This document shows, in pieces, positions 22,481-31,490 of a DNA stretch of 40,197 nt. The position numbers and the translations under genes are program-made. Source of the DNA: Clostridia bacterium (lineage in GTDB: Bacteria > Bacillota > Clostridia > RGIG6154); assembly GCA_017626145.1 (NCBI GenBank), contig JAGAJK010000027.1, positions 1-40,197 of the forward strand, read 5' to 3'. Every line of letters begins with the position of its first letter. Within the stretch, counting starts at the first letter, position 1. Below the pieces are notes generated by a model. The model was not told the DNA's origin. It did not search any database and saw only the letters and a list, made by a program, of their open reading frames with translations.

Positions 22481-23785
22481 TTAATTGCTTATCAGTTTTT
22501 TACTTCGTGCTTCGTAAATAATTTTTGCCATATCACCTCTTGTGAAGAAAGACATATCTTCTGTATCAGTATCGGTAAGGATTCCCTGTTCAACTAGGAT
22601 TTCAAGGGCGTTTTCCCAGTTGAATTCATCAATGTTACTACATCGAAGTATCATTGTTGCAAATTCATTTGCACTTACTTGCTTGTCAGGGGAAAAAGTT
22701 CCGTCACCGTTTCCTAAAATTAATCCTTCCTGTGCAGCAATAAGGGCGGTTTCGTAGCCCCAGTGACTTTCGGGAACATCGGAAAAAACTTCCTCCGATT
22801 GAAGCGTTACAGAGTTCTCTATGCCGATAGCTCTTATCAGTATTGTCGCCGCTTCAATTCGTGTTAACGGCTTTAACAAATCAAGCCCTTTTTCATTGCC
22901 GTACAAAAGTCCTTGACTCTGCAGTGCTTCAGCTTCTTTGGTAAATGTAGTTTTTATTTGTCTTGCTCTTTCTGCGAACTGACCTGAATGGGTTGCCGCT
23001 TCGGTTAATTTAGGAGTTTTATCCAGCTCACCCCAGAATTCTTCGGCAGAGTACAGTCCAAACAGCTCAACACTATGCAGGTTTTGACCGTCAGGCTTGG
23101 CACCGGTATTTTCATCTAATTTCATAAAATACTCATTTCCGTTACAATTGACGTATAATATCGGGAATAGGTCTAAACCACAAAATATTTTTATATCCGA
23201 GACTTCGGTTTTACCCTTTTCAAGAATAAGAGCTTTGATTTTTTCTTCATTGCGAAGAAAATCAAGGGCTTCATCAGATAAATACATAGGATATCCGGTT
23301 GGATATTTTTGATTCCATGCATAGTAGCTTAAAATATTTCCGTTTGCTTCAAAATTTTGGTCACCGTTCCAAATATATTTTTTCTTTACATACCAGTAAT
23401 AATTGTCTAAAAGATATCCGAAAGTACCATTTTCTGCGTATTGTTTGTAGTAATATTTTGTATTAAGCAAGCTTACTTTAACAGCTTTATTGTAATCAAG
23501 AACAGCCTCGTGCATTAAAAGCTCGTACTCCTCTTCTGGCGTAGAGGTTCTGTTTTTAGGTATTTTAAATGCCAATGGAATATATATGTCTGTTAAGTAG
23601 CTTGAGGTGTATTCGGTATAGTGTTCATCCAAAGCTGTTAATTCTTCTTCCGAAAAATTATTTTTCATCCACAGCCCTTCAAGGTTTTCGTGAAGCCCCT
23701 TAACCTCTTGTTCCTGTGCAGACGCAGGAATAAAACAGCTAAAGAATACACATAAACACATTAAAACAGTTATAGCCTTCTTCAT
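22481..23785 (-). CDS. Secreted protein with C-terminal SLH repeats
   Basis: 434 residues. A signal peptide (MKKAITVLMCLCVFFSCFIPASAQ) is followed by EVKGLHENLEGLW, a helical middle with many Tyr/Trp, and S-layer homology-type repeats near the end: PLTRIEAATILIRAIG, FSDVPESHWGYETALIAAQEGLILGNGDGTFSPDKQVSANEFATMILR, and a last partial repeat with FTRGDMAKIIYE. SLH repeats attach proteins to pyruvylated cell-wall polymers. GGAGGT precedes the ATG. It follows the large secreted gene after 13 bases. Both ends recur as the mini protein at 9097-9408. No enzyme motif is seen in the middle domain. Confidence 0.8.
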   Translation of the reverse strand: MKKAITVLMCLCVFFSCFIPASAQEQEVKGLHENLEGLWMKNNFSEEELTALDEHYTEYTSSYLTDIYIPLAFKIPKNRTSTPEEEYELLMHEAVLDYNKAVKVSLLNTKYYYKQYAENGTFGYLLDNYYWYVKKKYIWNGDQNFEANGNILSYYAWNQKYPTGYPMYLSDEALDFLRNEEKIKALILEKGKTEVSDIKIFCGLDLFPILYVNCNGNEYFMKLDENTGAKPDGQNLHSVELFGLYSAEEFWGELDKTPKLTEAATHSGQFAERARQIKTTFTKEAEALQSQGLLYGNEKGLDLLKPLTRIEAATILIRAIGIENSVTLQSEEVFSDVPESHWGYETALIAAQEGLILGNGDGTFSPDKQVSANEFATMILRCSNIDEFNWENALEILVEQGILTDTDTEDMSFFTRGDMAKIIYEARSKKLISN

Positions 23786-23798
23786 ATTATTTTACCTC

Positions 23799-26012
23799 CT
23801 ATGTATTACTGAGTTCGGCTTTATATGTTGTTCCTACTTTTCCTATACAGCAAAGGGTTATTATATCAAATATGACTTCCTCTCCCGGTGGAATTATCGA
23901 AGTAATGTCGCTGACCCATGTACCGTTTGTCGCCCATTTGTTTCTGTAATATCCTGTAGTATATTCTGAGCTTTCATCAAAGCGATATCCTATAAGCATT
24001 TCATCAAAACCGGTGATTTTCACCGTAGCCCTTCTTGCGGATGTTCCGTTGTTCCTGAAGGTTACTTTGTATTTATATGCGGTACCCCATTCACCTAAAG
24101 ACAAGAATGGATTTACACTGCCTTCTTGCGGCAGACTTTCTGCTTTTATGCCGGTTTCAACACTTCTTTTTAAGTCCTCAAGCACATTATCGTCGATTTT
24201 TGCATTAGCTCCCGAGGAGTCAAGATTTAGTAGATCCTTATGAAATATGTCAAAATGAAATTCTTTCCCGTCCGAATTTGTATATACGAATTTGTGGAGA
24301 TTGTTCGGCATTGAATATTTAAATGCCGAATAGACATCAAAGGTTGGGCTTATATGGGACATCCATACATCTCCGGGACCTTTTACTCCGGCGGGGTATT
24401 CCTTGTCCTGATAGTATACCGGTAATGTGCCATTAGGCGTTGAATCGGTAAATTCAAAAGTCAGTTCTGTATCAATCCACGCACCTTGATTTTCAGCAAT
24501 TCCCTTAGCTTTATGGTGAATATCATGTTCATTTTCACGGTTTTTAAAATTTGTGTCTATATCCCCGGGTTTTATTTCACTACCGGGTGGACCAACTCGA
24601 TTTTCACCTTCTAAAATTAAGAAAAGTTCATCAGATGCGGCAAGGGAGCTTACAGTAACGGTTTTGCTATCCATAACCTCAAAATCAAATAGAATTGCGA
24701 GTTTGGTAAAATTTGTATATGCACCATTTTCGTTTTTGGATGGCTCAGGACATAATAATGATTGGTAAAAGGTTTCGGGAGAATGACCTAAAAGCAGATA
24801 ATGCTCTCCGGCGCCAACTGTAATGGTGAAGTCTAAATTGTTAGGAACTATATAAAAAACACTGTTTTCAAGTAATGTTCCGTAAGCAAGATCTGATATG
24901 TTTATAGTTATAGCCTCATTTGACGGATTATAAAAATCTACATCTATGTAAAAATCTTTGGTAGGGTAATTCCCGTTACCCCACCAGGCAATATGGGTTT
25001 CGTAGAATGTGTTTTTCCCTGTAACATTCTTCTGTTCAAATATTTTTGTTTTTTCAAAAGGTGCTTGATCCACAATGTCATAGTATGTGATGTATTCGGG
25101 ATGGTTTACGTAAATAAAACTTGAATCGTTTCGGATTTTCGGTGATACTACGGGTATGGAGTTATTTGTATCAATGTTGGTTATTGTAACAGTGTAATGA
25201 CCGGAGCCGTACATAAGATATAAATAATAATATCCGGCTTGTATATTTACTTTAAATTCTTTGCTTGCATTTAATTTCACAAATCCTACTTCAAGATCAA
25301 GCATTGTCATTTTAGGTTCTTCTCCTGTACAGGTACATTCTATTTTATAATTACCGCTTTGCGGAATGTACAAGAAGAGACCATCGATATCGTTGTTGTT
25401 CGCAATTCCACGTATCGGTTTGGAAATGTCGTCTATATATGATAAATGACGTTGATTAGAACTGTACATATCGCCACCTTCGTAAAATGCTTGTGCATAT
25501 GAATATGGTTGTAGAGTGTTCATATTTAGCATAAGAAATTTAACATAGCTACAGTCATCTGAAAAAGAGTAGTCCGGAATTTCGGAAACTAAAAGTGAAT
25601 TTGGATTTACTGTTTGTTCTATTGCTGTTATGCAACGTAGCATTTGACCAAAACCATTATATTCAACTATAATCGGAGTGTATCTGACAGAGTGTGATGT
25701 AAAATTATCAAAAATGAACCTGACAGTCTTGGGAGTTCCGTCAAGATATTCGGTATATCCCGAATTTTCTGAATAAAGTATTGCATGAGTGAAATAATCT
25801 GAAGCGATTAAGCCTGAGGAGAGATATATGTTGTTGTCCTCCGATGTGGCAAGATTATTTAACATTTGTATAGCTTCAACGTTTTCTTTGGCGCGTTGTT
25901 CTTCTTCTGCCTGACGCATTAGTTTTTCAAATTCTTCTTCCGTTAAACCATTTATAAGAATATTATTTTGTTTATTTACATTAGTAGTTTCGGTAACTAT
26001 CGGTTCTAACAC
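23799..26012 (-). CDS. Body of a large secreted protein, interrupted gene
   Basis: This 737-codon frame begins at a GTG with no ribosome site. The same frame runs upstream without a break to a single TAA (26156-26154), and beyond it to an ATG with a signal peptide at 26279, so the true gene is about 826 codons with one nonsense codon. After a Thr/Glu-rich N-terminal stretch and a charged helix (EEEFEKLMRQAEEEQRAKENVEA, given in part), the rest is beta-rich: SGNYKIECTC and YYYLYLMYGSGHYTVTI resemble PPC-like or Ig-like sandwiches, and the C-terminus YKYKVTFRNNGTSARRATV resembles a CARDB/Ig-type domain. A surface or matrix protein is likely; I do not recognise the family. Confidence 0.65.
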   Translation of the reverse strand: MLEPIVTETTNVNKQNNILINGLTEEEFEKLMRQAEEEQRAKENVEAIQMLNNLATSEDNNIYLSSGLIASDYFTHAILYSENSGYTEYLDGTPKTVRFIFDNFTSHSVRYTPIIVEYNGFGQMLRCITAIEQTVNPNSLLVSEIPDYSFSDDCSYVKFLMLNMNTLQPYSYAQAFYEGGDMYSSNQRHLSYIDDISKPIRGIANNNDIDGLFLYIPQSGNYKIECTCTGEEPKMTMLDLEVGFVKLNASKEFKVNIQAGYYYLYLMYGSGHYTVTITNIDTNNSIPVVSPKIRNDSSFIYVNHPEYITYYDIVDQAPFEKTKIFEQKNVTGKNTFYETHIAWWGNGNYPTKDFYIDVDFYNPSNEAITINISDLAYGTLLENSVFYIVPNNLDFTITVGAGEHYLLLGHSPETFYQSLLCPEPSKNENGAYTNFTKLAILFDFEVMDSKTVTVSSLAASDELFLILEGENRVGPPGSEIKPGDIDTNFKNRENEHDIHHKAKGIAENQGAWIDTELTFEFTDSTPNGTLPVYYQDKEYPAGVKGPGDVWMSHISPTFDVYSAFKYSMPNNLHKFVYTNSDGKEFHFDIFHKDLLNLDSSGANAKIDDNVLEDLKRSVETGIKAESLPQEGSVNPFLSLGEWGTAYKYKVTFRNNGTSARRATVKITGFDEMLIGYRFDESSEYTTGYYRNKWATNGTWVSDITSIIPPGEEVIFDIITLCCIGKVGTTYKAELSNT

Positions 26013-26153
26013 TACAATATTTTTGTTTTTTTCATGAAACAGGTTTACTTCCGGATTTGAATCAATTAGTTCTTTCGAAGTTTCAGGGGAGGAAACATTA
26101 CTTGGTGAGTTGCCCTCTGTTGAAAGAACGGTATCATCGATTTCTTCTGTTTC

Positions 26154-26279
26154 TTATGAGACCATTATATCATATTTTTCTATGTTGTCAATTTTTGTTA
26201 CCATATTGTTAGAGTATACATTATGATTCACAGATAAAATCATTGTGAAAACTAACATAAAAGTTATTATTCTTTTCAT
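26154..26279 (-). pseudogene. 5' end of the large secreted gene: signal peptide followed by an in-frame stop
   Basis: ATG 26279 is preceded by AAGGGA and opens MKRIITFMLVFTMILSVNHN, a clear signal peptide, then NIEKYDIMVS and TAA at codon 42 (26156-26154). The next codons, in the same frame, read ETEEIDDTVLSTEGNS and continue into the large protein ending at 23799. A single-base change of a CAA or GAA codon to TAA would explain it. A sequencing error, a recent mutation or readthrough are all possible. Confidence 0.75.
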
Positions 26280-26305
26280 AAAATTCCCTTCTTTCGTGAT
26301 TTTTG

Positions 26306-26332
26306 AACAGTACTGTTTTGTCATTTTATGAC
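26306..26332. promoter_or_regulatory. Palindromic operator candidates before the secreted-protein operon
   Basis: AACAGTACTGTT (26306-26317) is a perfect 12-base palindrome, and GTCATTTTATGAC (26320-26332) is an adjacent 5+5 inverted repeat. Both lie just downstream of the -10 box of the minus-strand promoter, a usual position for a repressor site. Confidence 0.45.
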
Positions 26333-26338
26333 GATCAC

Positions 26339-26368
26339 ATTATAGTTCATACTAAATGTAAAAGTCAA
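26339..26368 (-). promoter_or_regulatory. Promoter of the secreted-protein operon
   Basis: Minus strand: TTGACT (26368-26363), an 18-base spacer and TATAAT (26344-26339). It lies 60 bases before ATG 26279, which supports that ATG, and not the GTG at 26012, as the original gene start. Confidence 0.7.
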
Positions 26369-26403
26369 CAAAAACTCTTCGTCAAATTCGTTCATAAATT
26401 GAC

Positions 26404-26430
26404 AAAAACTGCGTTTTTGACGCAGTTTTT
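26404..26430. terminator. Terminator after the D-2-hydroxyacid dehydrogenase gene
   Basis: AAAAACTGCGT (26404-26414), loop TTTTG and ACGCAGTTTTT (26420-26430): a symmetrical 11-base stem. On the minus strand it follows the dehydrogenase stop at 26441 and precedes the secreted-protein promoter. Confidence 0.85.
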
Positions 26431-26440
26431 ATTGAAAAAA

Positions 26441-27442
26441 TTATTGTTTTTTGTAAGATATTGCGTTTTTTATTTCTTTATTATCAAAAAAGTCTTTTAG
26501 ATTCTGAAGAGTTACTTTGGCAATACTTTCTAAAGCTTCGTTTGTTAAAAATGCCTGATGTGAGGTTATAATAACATTTGGCATTGAAATAAGTCTTGGC
26601 AGGGTTTCGTCGTGAATTATTTCCTGGGAAAAGTCCTCAAAAAAGAAGTGTTCCTCTTCATCGTAAACGTCAAGAGCTGCACCGCCGACTTTTCTCGACA
26701 AAATTCCCTCAAGTAAATCCTCGCTGTTTATAAGCTGACCACGGGATGTGTTTATAATGTAAACTCCGTCCTTCATTTTTCGGATGCTGTCTTTGTTTAT
26801 AATGTTTTTTGTTTCCTTTGTTAAGGGACAGTGTAGTGAAATAATATCGGATTTTTCAAAAATCTCGTCTAAAGAAACATAGTTAATGCTTTTATCTTTG
26901 ACAGGGTAGGGGTCGTAAGCGATAATATTTGGCTTAAATCCTGATATTACATCAATAAATGTCTGACCTATTTTTCCTGTACCTATAACACCAACTGTTT
27001 TGCCGTAAATATCAAACCCTTCAAGTCCGCTGATGTTAAAATTATGCTCCTTTGTACGGATATAAGCACGGTGAGTTTTTCTGTTTAATGTAAGTAAAAG
27101 TGCAACAGCGTGCTCTGCAACTGCATAAGGTGAGTACACAGGTACTCTTACAACGGTTATTTTATCCATTGCCGCTTTTAAATCCACATTGTTATATCCT
27201 GCACATCGCATTGCAATAATATTAATTCCCAAAGCAGAAAGAATATTAACTGTCAATTCGTCAATTCTGTCATTAACAAAAGCACATACACCGTCAAAAT
27301 CTCTTGCGATAACAGCTGTATCTGATGTGAGCTTTACATCAAAATACTTAATATCAATTCCGAATTCTTCTTTATATTTGTCGAACCATATTTTATCATA
27401 GGGCTTTGTGTCAAAAAAAGCAATTTTCTTTATGGAAACCAC
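26441..27442 (-). CDS. D-2-hydroxyacid dehydrogenase (D-lactate dehydrogenase type)
   Basis: A NAD-dependent enzyme of the D-isomer specific family, most like fermentative D-lactate dehydrogenases. VGVIGTGKIGQTFIDVI (about 147-163) is the nucleotide loop. INTSRGQLINSEDLLEGI contains the substrate-binding Arg, LDVYDEEE includes the catalytic Glu, and the late ITSHQAFLTNEAL carries the catalytic His. At 333 residues it is full length. The start is weakly defined: GTG 27442 lies directly behind AAAGGTA. It reduces pyruvate or a related 2-oxoacid to regenerate NAD+. Divergent from the pyridoxamine kinase gene. Confidence 0.88.
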   Translation of the reverse strand: MVSIKKIAFFDTKPYDKIWFDKYKEEFGIDIKYFDVKLTSDTAVIARDFDGVCAFVNDRIDELTVNILSALGINIIAMRCAGYNNVDLKAAMDKITVVRVPVYSPYAVAEHAVALLLTLNRKTHRAYIRTKEHNFNISGLEGFDIYGKTVGVIGTGKIGQTFIDVISGFKPNIIAYDPYPVKDKSINYVSLDEIFEKSDIISLHCPLTKETKNIINKDSIRKMKDGVYIINTSRGQLINSEDLLEGILSRKVGGAALDVYDEEEHFFFEDFSQEIIHDETLPRLISMPNVIITSHQAFLTNEALESIAKVTLQNLKDFFDNKEIKNAISYKKQ

Positions 27443-27475
27443 TACCTTTCTTTTAATGATATCTTTTCAAAAATC

Positions 27476-27504
27476 TTGCTTTTTATGTACAGGTGTGATA
27501 CAAT
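27476..27504 (+). promoter_or_regulatory. Promoter of the pyridoxamine kinase-polA operon
   Basis: TTGCTT (27476-27481), a 17-base spacer and TACAAT (27499-27504), about 25 bases before ATG 27530. Confidence 0.6.
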
Positions 27505-27529
27505 TAAAGAATGTAAATGAGGTAATAAA

Positions 27530-28363
27530 ATGAAACAGAAACGAATAATGGCAATTAACGATATATCCTGCTTCGGAAAATGCTCTCTTACGGTAGCACT
27601 TCCTGTTTTATCGGCGTGCGGAATAGAAACCTGTCCCGTGCCTACGGCAATTCTTTCTACACATACAGGCGGTTTTTCAGGCTATCATTTTAAGGATTTA
27701 AGCGAACATATAATGCCGGTTACAAATCACTGGAAAAGTATGAATCTTGAATTTGATGCAATATATTCAGGATATCTTGGTTCAATAAAGCAGGTTGAGG
27801 ATGTTAAGGCTATAATAGATAATTTTTCATCGGATAAAACCGAAGTTATAGTTGACCCTGTAATGGGAGATTCAGGCAGACTTTATGCAGGCTTTGATTA
27901 TGAATTTGTAGGCGAAATGCAATCCCTTTGTAAATGTGCCGATGTAATCACACCTAACATAACGGAGGCTTGTTTTCTTACAGATACTCAATATAAAGAA
28001 GCTCCTTTTGATAAAGAATATATTGATATATTAATTGAAAAGCTTTCAAAAATCTGCAACGGGAAAATAGTTTTAACAGGGGTTTCCTTTGATGAAAAAA
28101 CAATGGGAGCCGCTGTTTACGACGGCGAAAAGACCGAATACATTTTTAACGAAAAAATAAACGAAACATACCACGGAACGGGCGATGTTTTTGCAAGCTC
28201 GTTTATAGGCAGTTACATTTCGGGTAAAACTATACATAATGCAACCCGTATCGCTGTTGATTTTGTAATAGATGCAATTAAAGCAACAAAAGCTCTTGAC
28301 GGCGATATTCACTACGGTGTAAATTTTGAAAGTTGCATTCAAAAACTTATAGGTGAATTATGA
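27530..28363 (+). CDS. Pyridoxamine/pyridoxal kinase
   Basis: An ATP-dependent vitamin B6 salvage kinase of the ribokinase-like fold. INDISCFGKCSLTVALPVLSACG (part of residues 9-30), LSTHTGGFSGY and VDPVMGDSGRLY (about 106-117) are characteristic of pyridoxal/pyridoxamine kinases. TYHGTGDVFASSFIG (about 215-229) holds the catalytic Asp of the GTGD anion hole. 277 residues is normal length. GAGGT precedes the start, and the stop overlaps the polA start by four bases, so the two are translationally coupled. The exact vitamer preference cannot be told. Confidence 0.9.
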   Translation: MKQKRIMAINDISCFGKCSLTVALPVLSACGIETCPVPTAILSTHTGGFSGYHFKDLSEHIMPVTNHWKSMNLEFDAIYSGYLGSIKQVEDVKAIIDNFSSDKTEVIVDPVMGDSGRLYAGFDYEFVGEMQSLCKCADVITPNITEACFLTDTQYKEAPFDKEYIDILIEKLSKICNGKIVLTGVSFDEKTMGAAVYDGEKTEYIFNEKINETYHGTGDVFASSFIGSYISGKTIHNATRIAVDFVIDAIKATKALDGDIHYGVNFESCIQKLIGEL

Positions 28364-30906
28364 AAAAATTAATGATTTTTGACGGTAACAGTATAATTAA
28401 CAGAGCCTTTTACGGAATTAAAATGCTTTCAAATTCCAAGGGCGTATTTACCAACGGCATTTACGGATTTTTGAATATTTATTTTAAATTTTTAGAAGAG
28501 GAAAAGCCCGATTACATTGCCGTTGCTTTTGATTTAAGAGCAAAAACCTTCCGTCATAAAATGTATGACCAATATAAAGCACAGAGAAAGGGTATGCCTG
28601 AGGAACTTGCTCAGCAGATGCCTTATTTAAAAGAAATACTGAAGGCAATGAATGTTACAATTCTTGAATGTGAAGGCTTCGAAGCCGATGACATTATAGG
28701 AACTGTTTCAAAAAAATGTGAGGACGAAAATATCCTTTGCCGTATTGTAACAGGCGATAAGGATGATTTACAGCTTGCCTCCGAAAATACGATTGTTAAA
28801 CTAATTGTAACCAGAATGGGCAGAACCGAAACAACAGATTTTGATGCCTCAGCCGTGCTCGAAAAATACGGCGTAACACCGAAAGAATTTATTTCGGTAA
28901 AGGCTCTGATGGGTGATAATTCCGATAATATTCCCGGGGTACCCGGAATAGGCGAAAAGGGTGCGTTTGAGCTTATTAAAGAGTTTAAAAGTCTTGATAA
29001 TCTTTATGCTAATACAGAAAGCTTAAAGGGTGCTAAAAAGACTAAAATTGAGGATGGAAAGGATATGGCATATTTAAGCTACACTCTTTCCGAAATAGTA
29101 AGGGATGTTCCTCTTGAGACCGAAATTTCCCATATGACAGTAAATGCTTACAATCAGGGCGAGCTTTTTGATATTTTAGATGAGCTTGAATTAAAGTCAA
29201 TAATTGAGAGAACAGGTATCGAGAAGCAAAAGGAAACAGCAACCTTTGAAGTTGTTGAGGCAACAGAAAAGGATTTTGAGACAGACGAATTTATCTATTT
29301 GATGGATTTTGATGAGCAGTTAAAAGAAATAGTGTTTTTCAAGGACGGAAAAATTTATTTTAAAACCTTTGAAAATGCTTTTGAAACTATAGCATACACA
29401 GATATACTCAAAAATATATTTGAAAATGAGAGCATATCAAAAGTTTCTCACGGCATAAAAAAGGATATAGTATTCTTAAAAAACAGCCTTGATATCGATT
29501 ATAACGGAAACTTTTTCGATACAGAAATTGCATCTTATATACTTGCACCTACAAAAAATGAATATATATTATCCGATTTATGCGAAGAATACCTTGGAAA
29601 AACAATTTCCGATAAGCAAAACGGAGTTGGTATATTAAAAGACCTAAAAGAAGTATTACAAGAAAAAATCAAAGAAAACCAGCAGGAAGAGCTTTTGTAC
29701 GACGTAGAATTCCCTTTGGTGACTGTTCTTGCTTCAATGGAAATTGAAGGCTTTAAGGTTGACCGTGATATGCTTCACGAATTTTCGGAATTTCTTGCAA
29801 AACGAATTATGGTTCTTGAAAGCGGAATATACGATATGGCAGGGGAGACTTTTAATATTAATTCTCCAAAACAACTTGGGGTGATCTTGTTTGAAAAGTT
29901 GCAACTGCCTGCCGTTAAAAAAACTAAAACAGGTTATTCCACCAATGCAGAGGTTTTGGAAAAGCTTTCCGGTAAGCACGATATAATAGAATATATTATG
30001 GAGTACCGCACTCTTACAAAATTAAAGTCAACCTACGCTGACGGTTTATACGATGTAATTAATCCACAGACAGGAAAAATTAATTCAAGCTTTAATCAGA
30101 CGATAACCGCAACGGGAAGAATAAGCAGTACCGAACCTAATTTACAGAATATTCCCGTAAGAACGGAAATCGGAAGAGAAATAAGAAAAATGTTTATAGC
30201 CTCCGATGATGAGCATATTTTAGTGGATGCTGATTATTCTCAGATAGAGCTTCGGGTTCTCGCTTCAATGTCAGGTGATGAAAATATGCAGGAAGCCTTT
30301 ATCGAAGGTGTTGATATTCATAAAATGACTGCATCAAAGGCTTTTAATATGCCTCTTGATATGGTAACGCCACTTCTTCGCTCAAGAGCTAAAGCAGTAA
30401 ACTTCGGTATTGTTTACGGCATAAGCGAATTCAGTCTTGCGCAAGATATTAAAGTTACCCGCAAGGAAGCTGCAAAGTATATTGAAGATTACTTTGCAAC
30501 TTACCCTGAAGTAAAAAATTATCTTGACGGTGCAGTTGATTTTGCAAGGGAAAACGGTTATGTAAAAACGCCTCTTAACAGAAGACGTTACATTCCCGAA
30601 ATTAAAGCTTCAAACTTTAATCTCCGTTCCTTCGGAGAACGTGTGGCAATGAATGCCCCTATTCAGGGATATGCAGCAGATATTATAAAAATCGCAATGG
30701 TTAAGGTTTATAAAAGACTTAAAAAGGAAAATTTAAAGTCAAAGCTGATTTTGCAGGTTCACGATGAGCTTATAATTGATGCTTTAAAAACAGAAGAAGA
30801 ACAGGTAAGAAAAATACTCAGGGAAGAAATGGAAAGTGCAGTAAAACTAAATGTTCCGCTTGAGGTTGATATGAAGAGCGGAAACAGTTGGTTTGAAACT
30901 AAATAG
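28360..30906 (+). CDS. polA: DNA polymerase I
   Basis: 848 residues. The N-terminal 5' nuclease domain (about 1-290) has FDGNSIINRAFYG, FEADDIIGT and VTGDKDDLQLA with the metal-binding Asp residues, and VPGIGEKGA as the helix-hairpin-helix. The central 3'-5' exonuclease-like domain (about 295-470) lacks the canonical DxE catalytic motif (LMDFDEQ in its place), so proofreading is likely absent, as in many Gram-positive enzymes. Polymerase motifs are complete: A DADYSQIELR (from about 623), B RSRAKAVNFGIVYGIS (about 674) and C VHDELIID (about 800). Gap filling and repair. First of the polA-coaE-transglycosylase group, coupled to the upstream kinase. Confidence 0.97.
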   Translation: MKKLMIFDGNSIINRAFYGIKMLSNSKGVFTNGIYGFLNIYFKFLEEEKPDYIAVAFDLRAKTFRHKMYDQYKAQRKGMPEELAQQMPYLKEILKAMNVTILECEGFEADDIIGTVSKKCEDENILCRIVTGDKDDLQLASENTIVKLIVTRMGRTETTDFDASAVLEKYGVTPKEFISVKALMGDNSDNIPGVPGIGEKGAFELIKEFKSLDNLYANTESLKGAKKTKIEDGKDMAYLSYTLSEIVRDVPLETEISHMTVNAYNQGELFDILDELELKSIIERTGIEKQKETATFEVVEATEKDFETDEFIYLMDFDEQLKEIVFFKDGKIYFKTFENAFETIAYTDILKNIFENESISKVSHGIKKDIVFLKNSLDIDYNGNFFDTEIASYILAPTKNEYILSDLCEEYLGKTISDKQNGVGILKDLKEVLQEKIKENQQEELLYDVEFPLVTVLASMEIEGFKVDRDMLHEFSEFLAKRIMVLESGIYDMAGETFNINSPKQLGVILFEKLQLPAVKKTKTGYSTNAEVLEKLSGKHDIIEYIMEYRTLTKLKSTYADGLYDVINPQTGKINSSFNQTITATGRISSTEPNLQNIPVRTEIGREIRKMFIASDDEHILVDADYSQIELRVLASMSGDENMQEAFIEGVDIHKMTASKAFNMPLDMVTPLLRSRAKAVNFGIVYGISEFSLAQDIKVTRKEAAKYIEDYFATYPEVKNYLDGAVDFARENGYVKTPLNRRRYIPEIKASNFNLRSFGERVAMNAPIQGYAADIIKIAMVKVYKRLKKENLKSKLILQVHDELIIDALKTEEEQVRKILREEMESAVKLNVPLEVDMKSGNSWFETK

Positions 30907-30917
30907 AAGGATTTATT

Positions 30918-31490
30918 ATGGTTATAGGAATAACAGGACCTACAGGGTCGGGAAAATCTACCGTTTCTGCTTATCTTGTAGAAAAGTACGGATTTTTTCT
31001 TATAGATGCAGATAAAGTAGCAAGAGCTGTTACTGAAAAAGGAACAGCTTGTATTGTTGAGCTTGCTTCTCGCTTTGGCCAGGAATATTTAAATAACGAT
31101 GGCTCCTTAAACCGGAAAAAGCTTGGTACACTTGTTTTTTCTGATAAGAACGCCCTTGAAGCATTAAACGTAGTTACTCATAAATACATTGTTGAAGAAA
31201 TTAAAAAGGCAGCAATGGAAAACGAAAATAGTATTATAGATGCTCCGCTTTTGTTTGAGGCGGGACTTGATGAAATCTGTGACAGAATTATTTTAGTTAC
31301 GTGTAATAAGGAAAAGCGTATTGAAAGAATAATGAAGCGTGACTGTATAACACTCGAGGAGGCACTGAACAGAATTAATTCTCAGAACGATTATTCAGAA
31401 TATCTTTCAAGGTGTCATCTCGAGGTTTTAAATGATGGAACAGATTTAGCTTTACAGCTGCAGGAGGTGGAGAGTTGGCAAAAAAATTAA
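30918..31490 (+). CDS. coaE: Dephospho-CoA kinase
   Basis: The last step of coenzyme A synthesis, adding the 3'-phosphate. The P-loop GPTGSGKST is at residues 7-15, IDADKVARAV supplies the substrate-binding Asp, and the lid region reads KEKRIERIMKRD. 190 residues is standard. AGAAGGATTT precedes the ATG. It lies 11 bases behind polA, a common arrangement in Clostridia, and its last 16 bases overlap the lytic transglycosylase gene. Confidence 0.95.
   Translation: MVIGITGPTGSGKSTVSAYLVEKYGFFLIDADKVARAVTEKGTACIVELASRFGQEYLNNDGSLNRKKLGTLVFSDKNALEALNVVTHKYIVEEIKKAAMENENSIIDAPLLFEAGLDEICDRIILVTCNKEKRIERIMKRDCITLEEALNRINSQNDYSEYLSRCHLEVLNDGTDLALQLQEVESWQKN

Noticed and set aside
23799-26012. GTG at 26012 as the authentic start of the large secreted protein
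   Set aside because: There is no ribosome site or signal peptide, and the same frame continues upstream through one TAA to a proper start with a promoter.
23799-26279. TAA recoded as a sense codon in this organism
   Set aside because: TAA ends several intact genes in the window (for example rubredoxin at 12073-12075 and the SIS gene at 4826-4824), so a general recoding is not supported.
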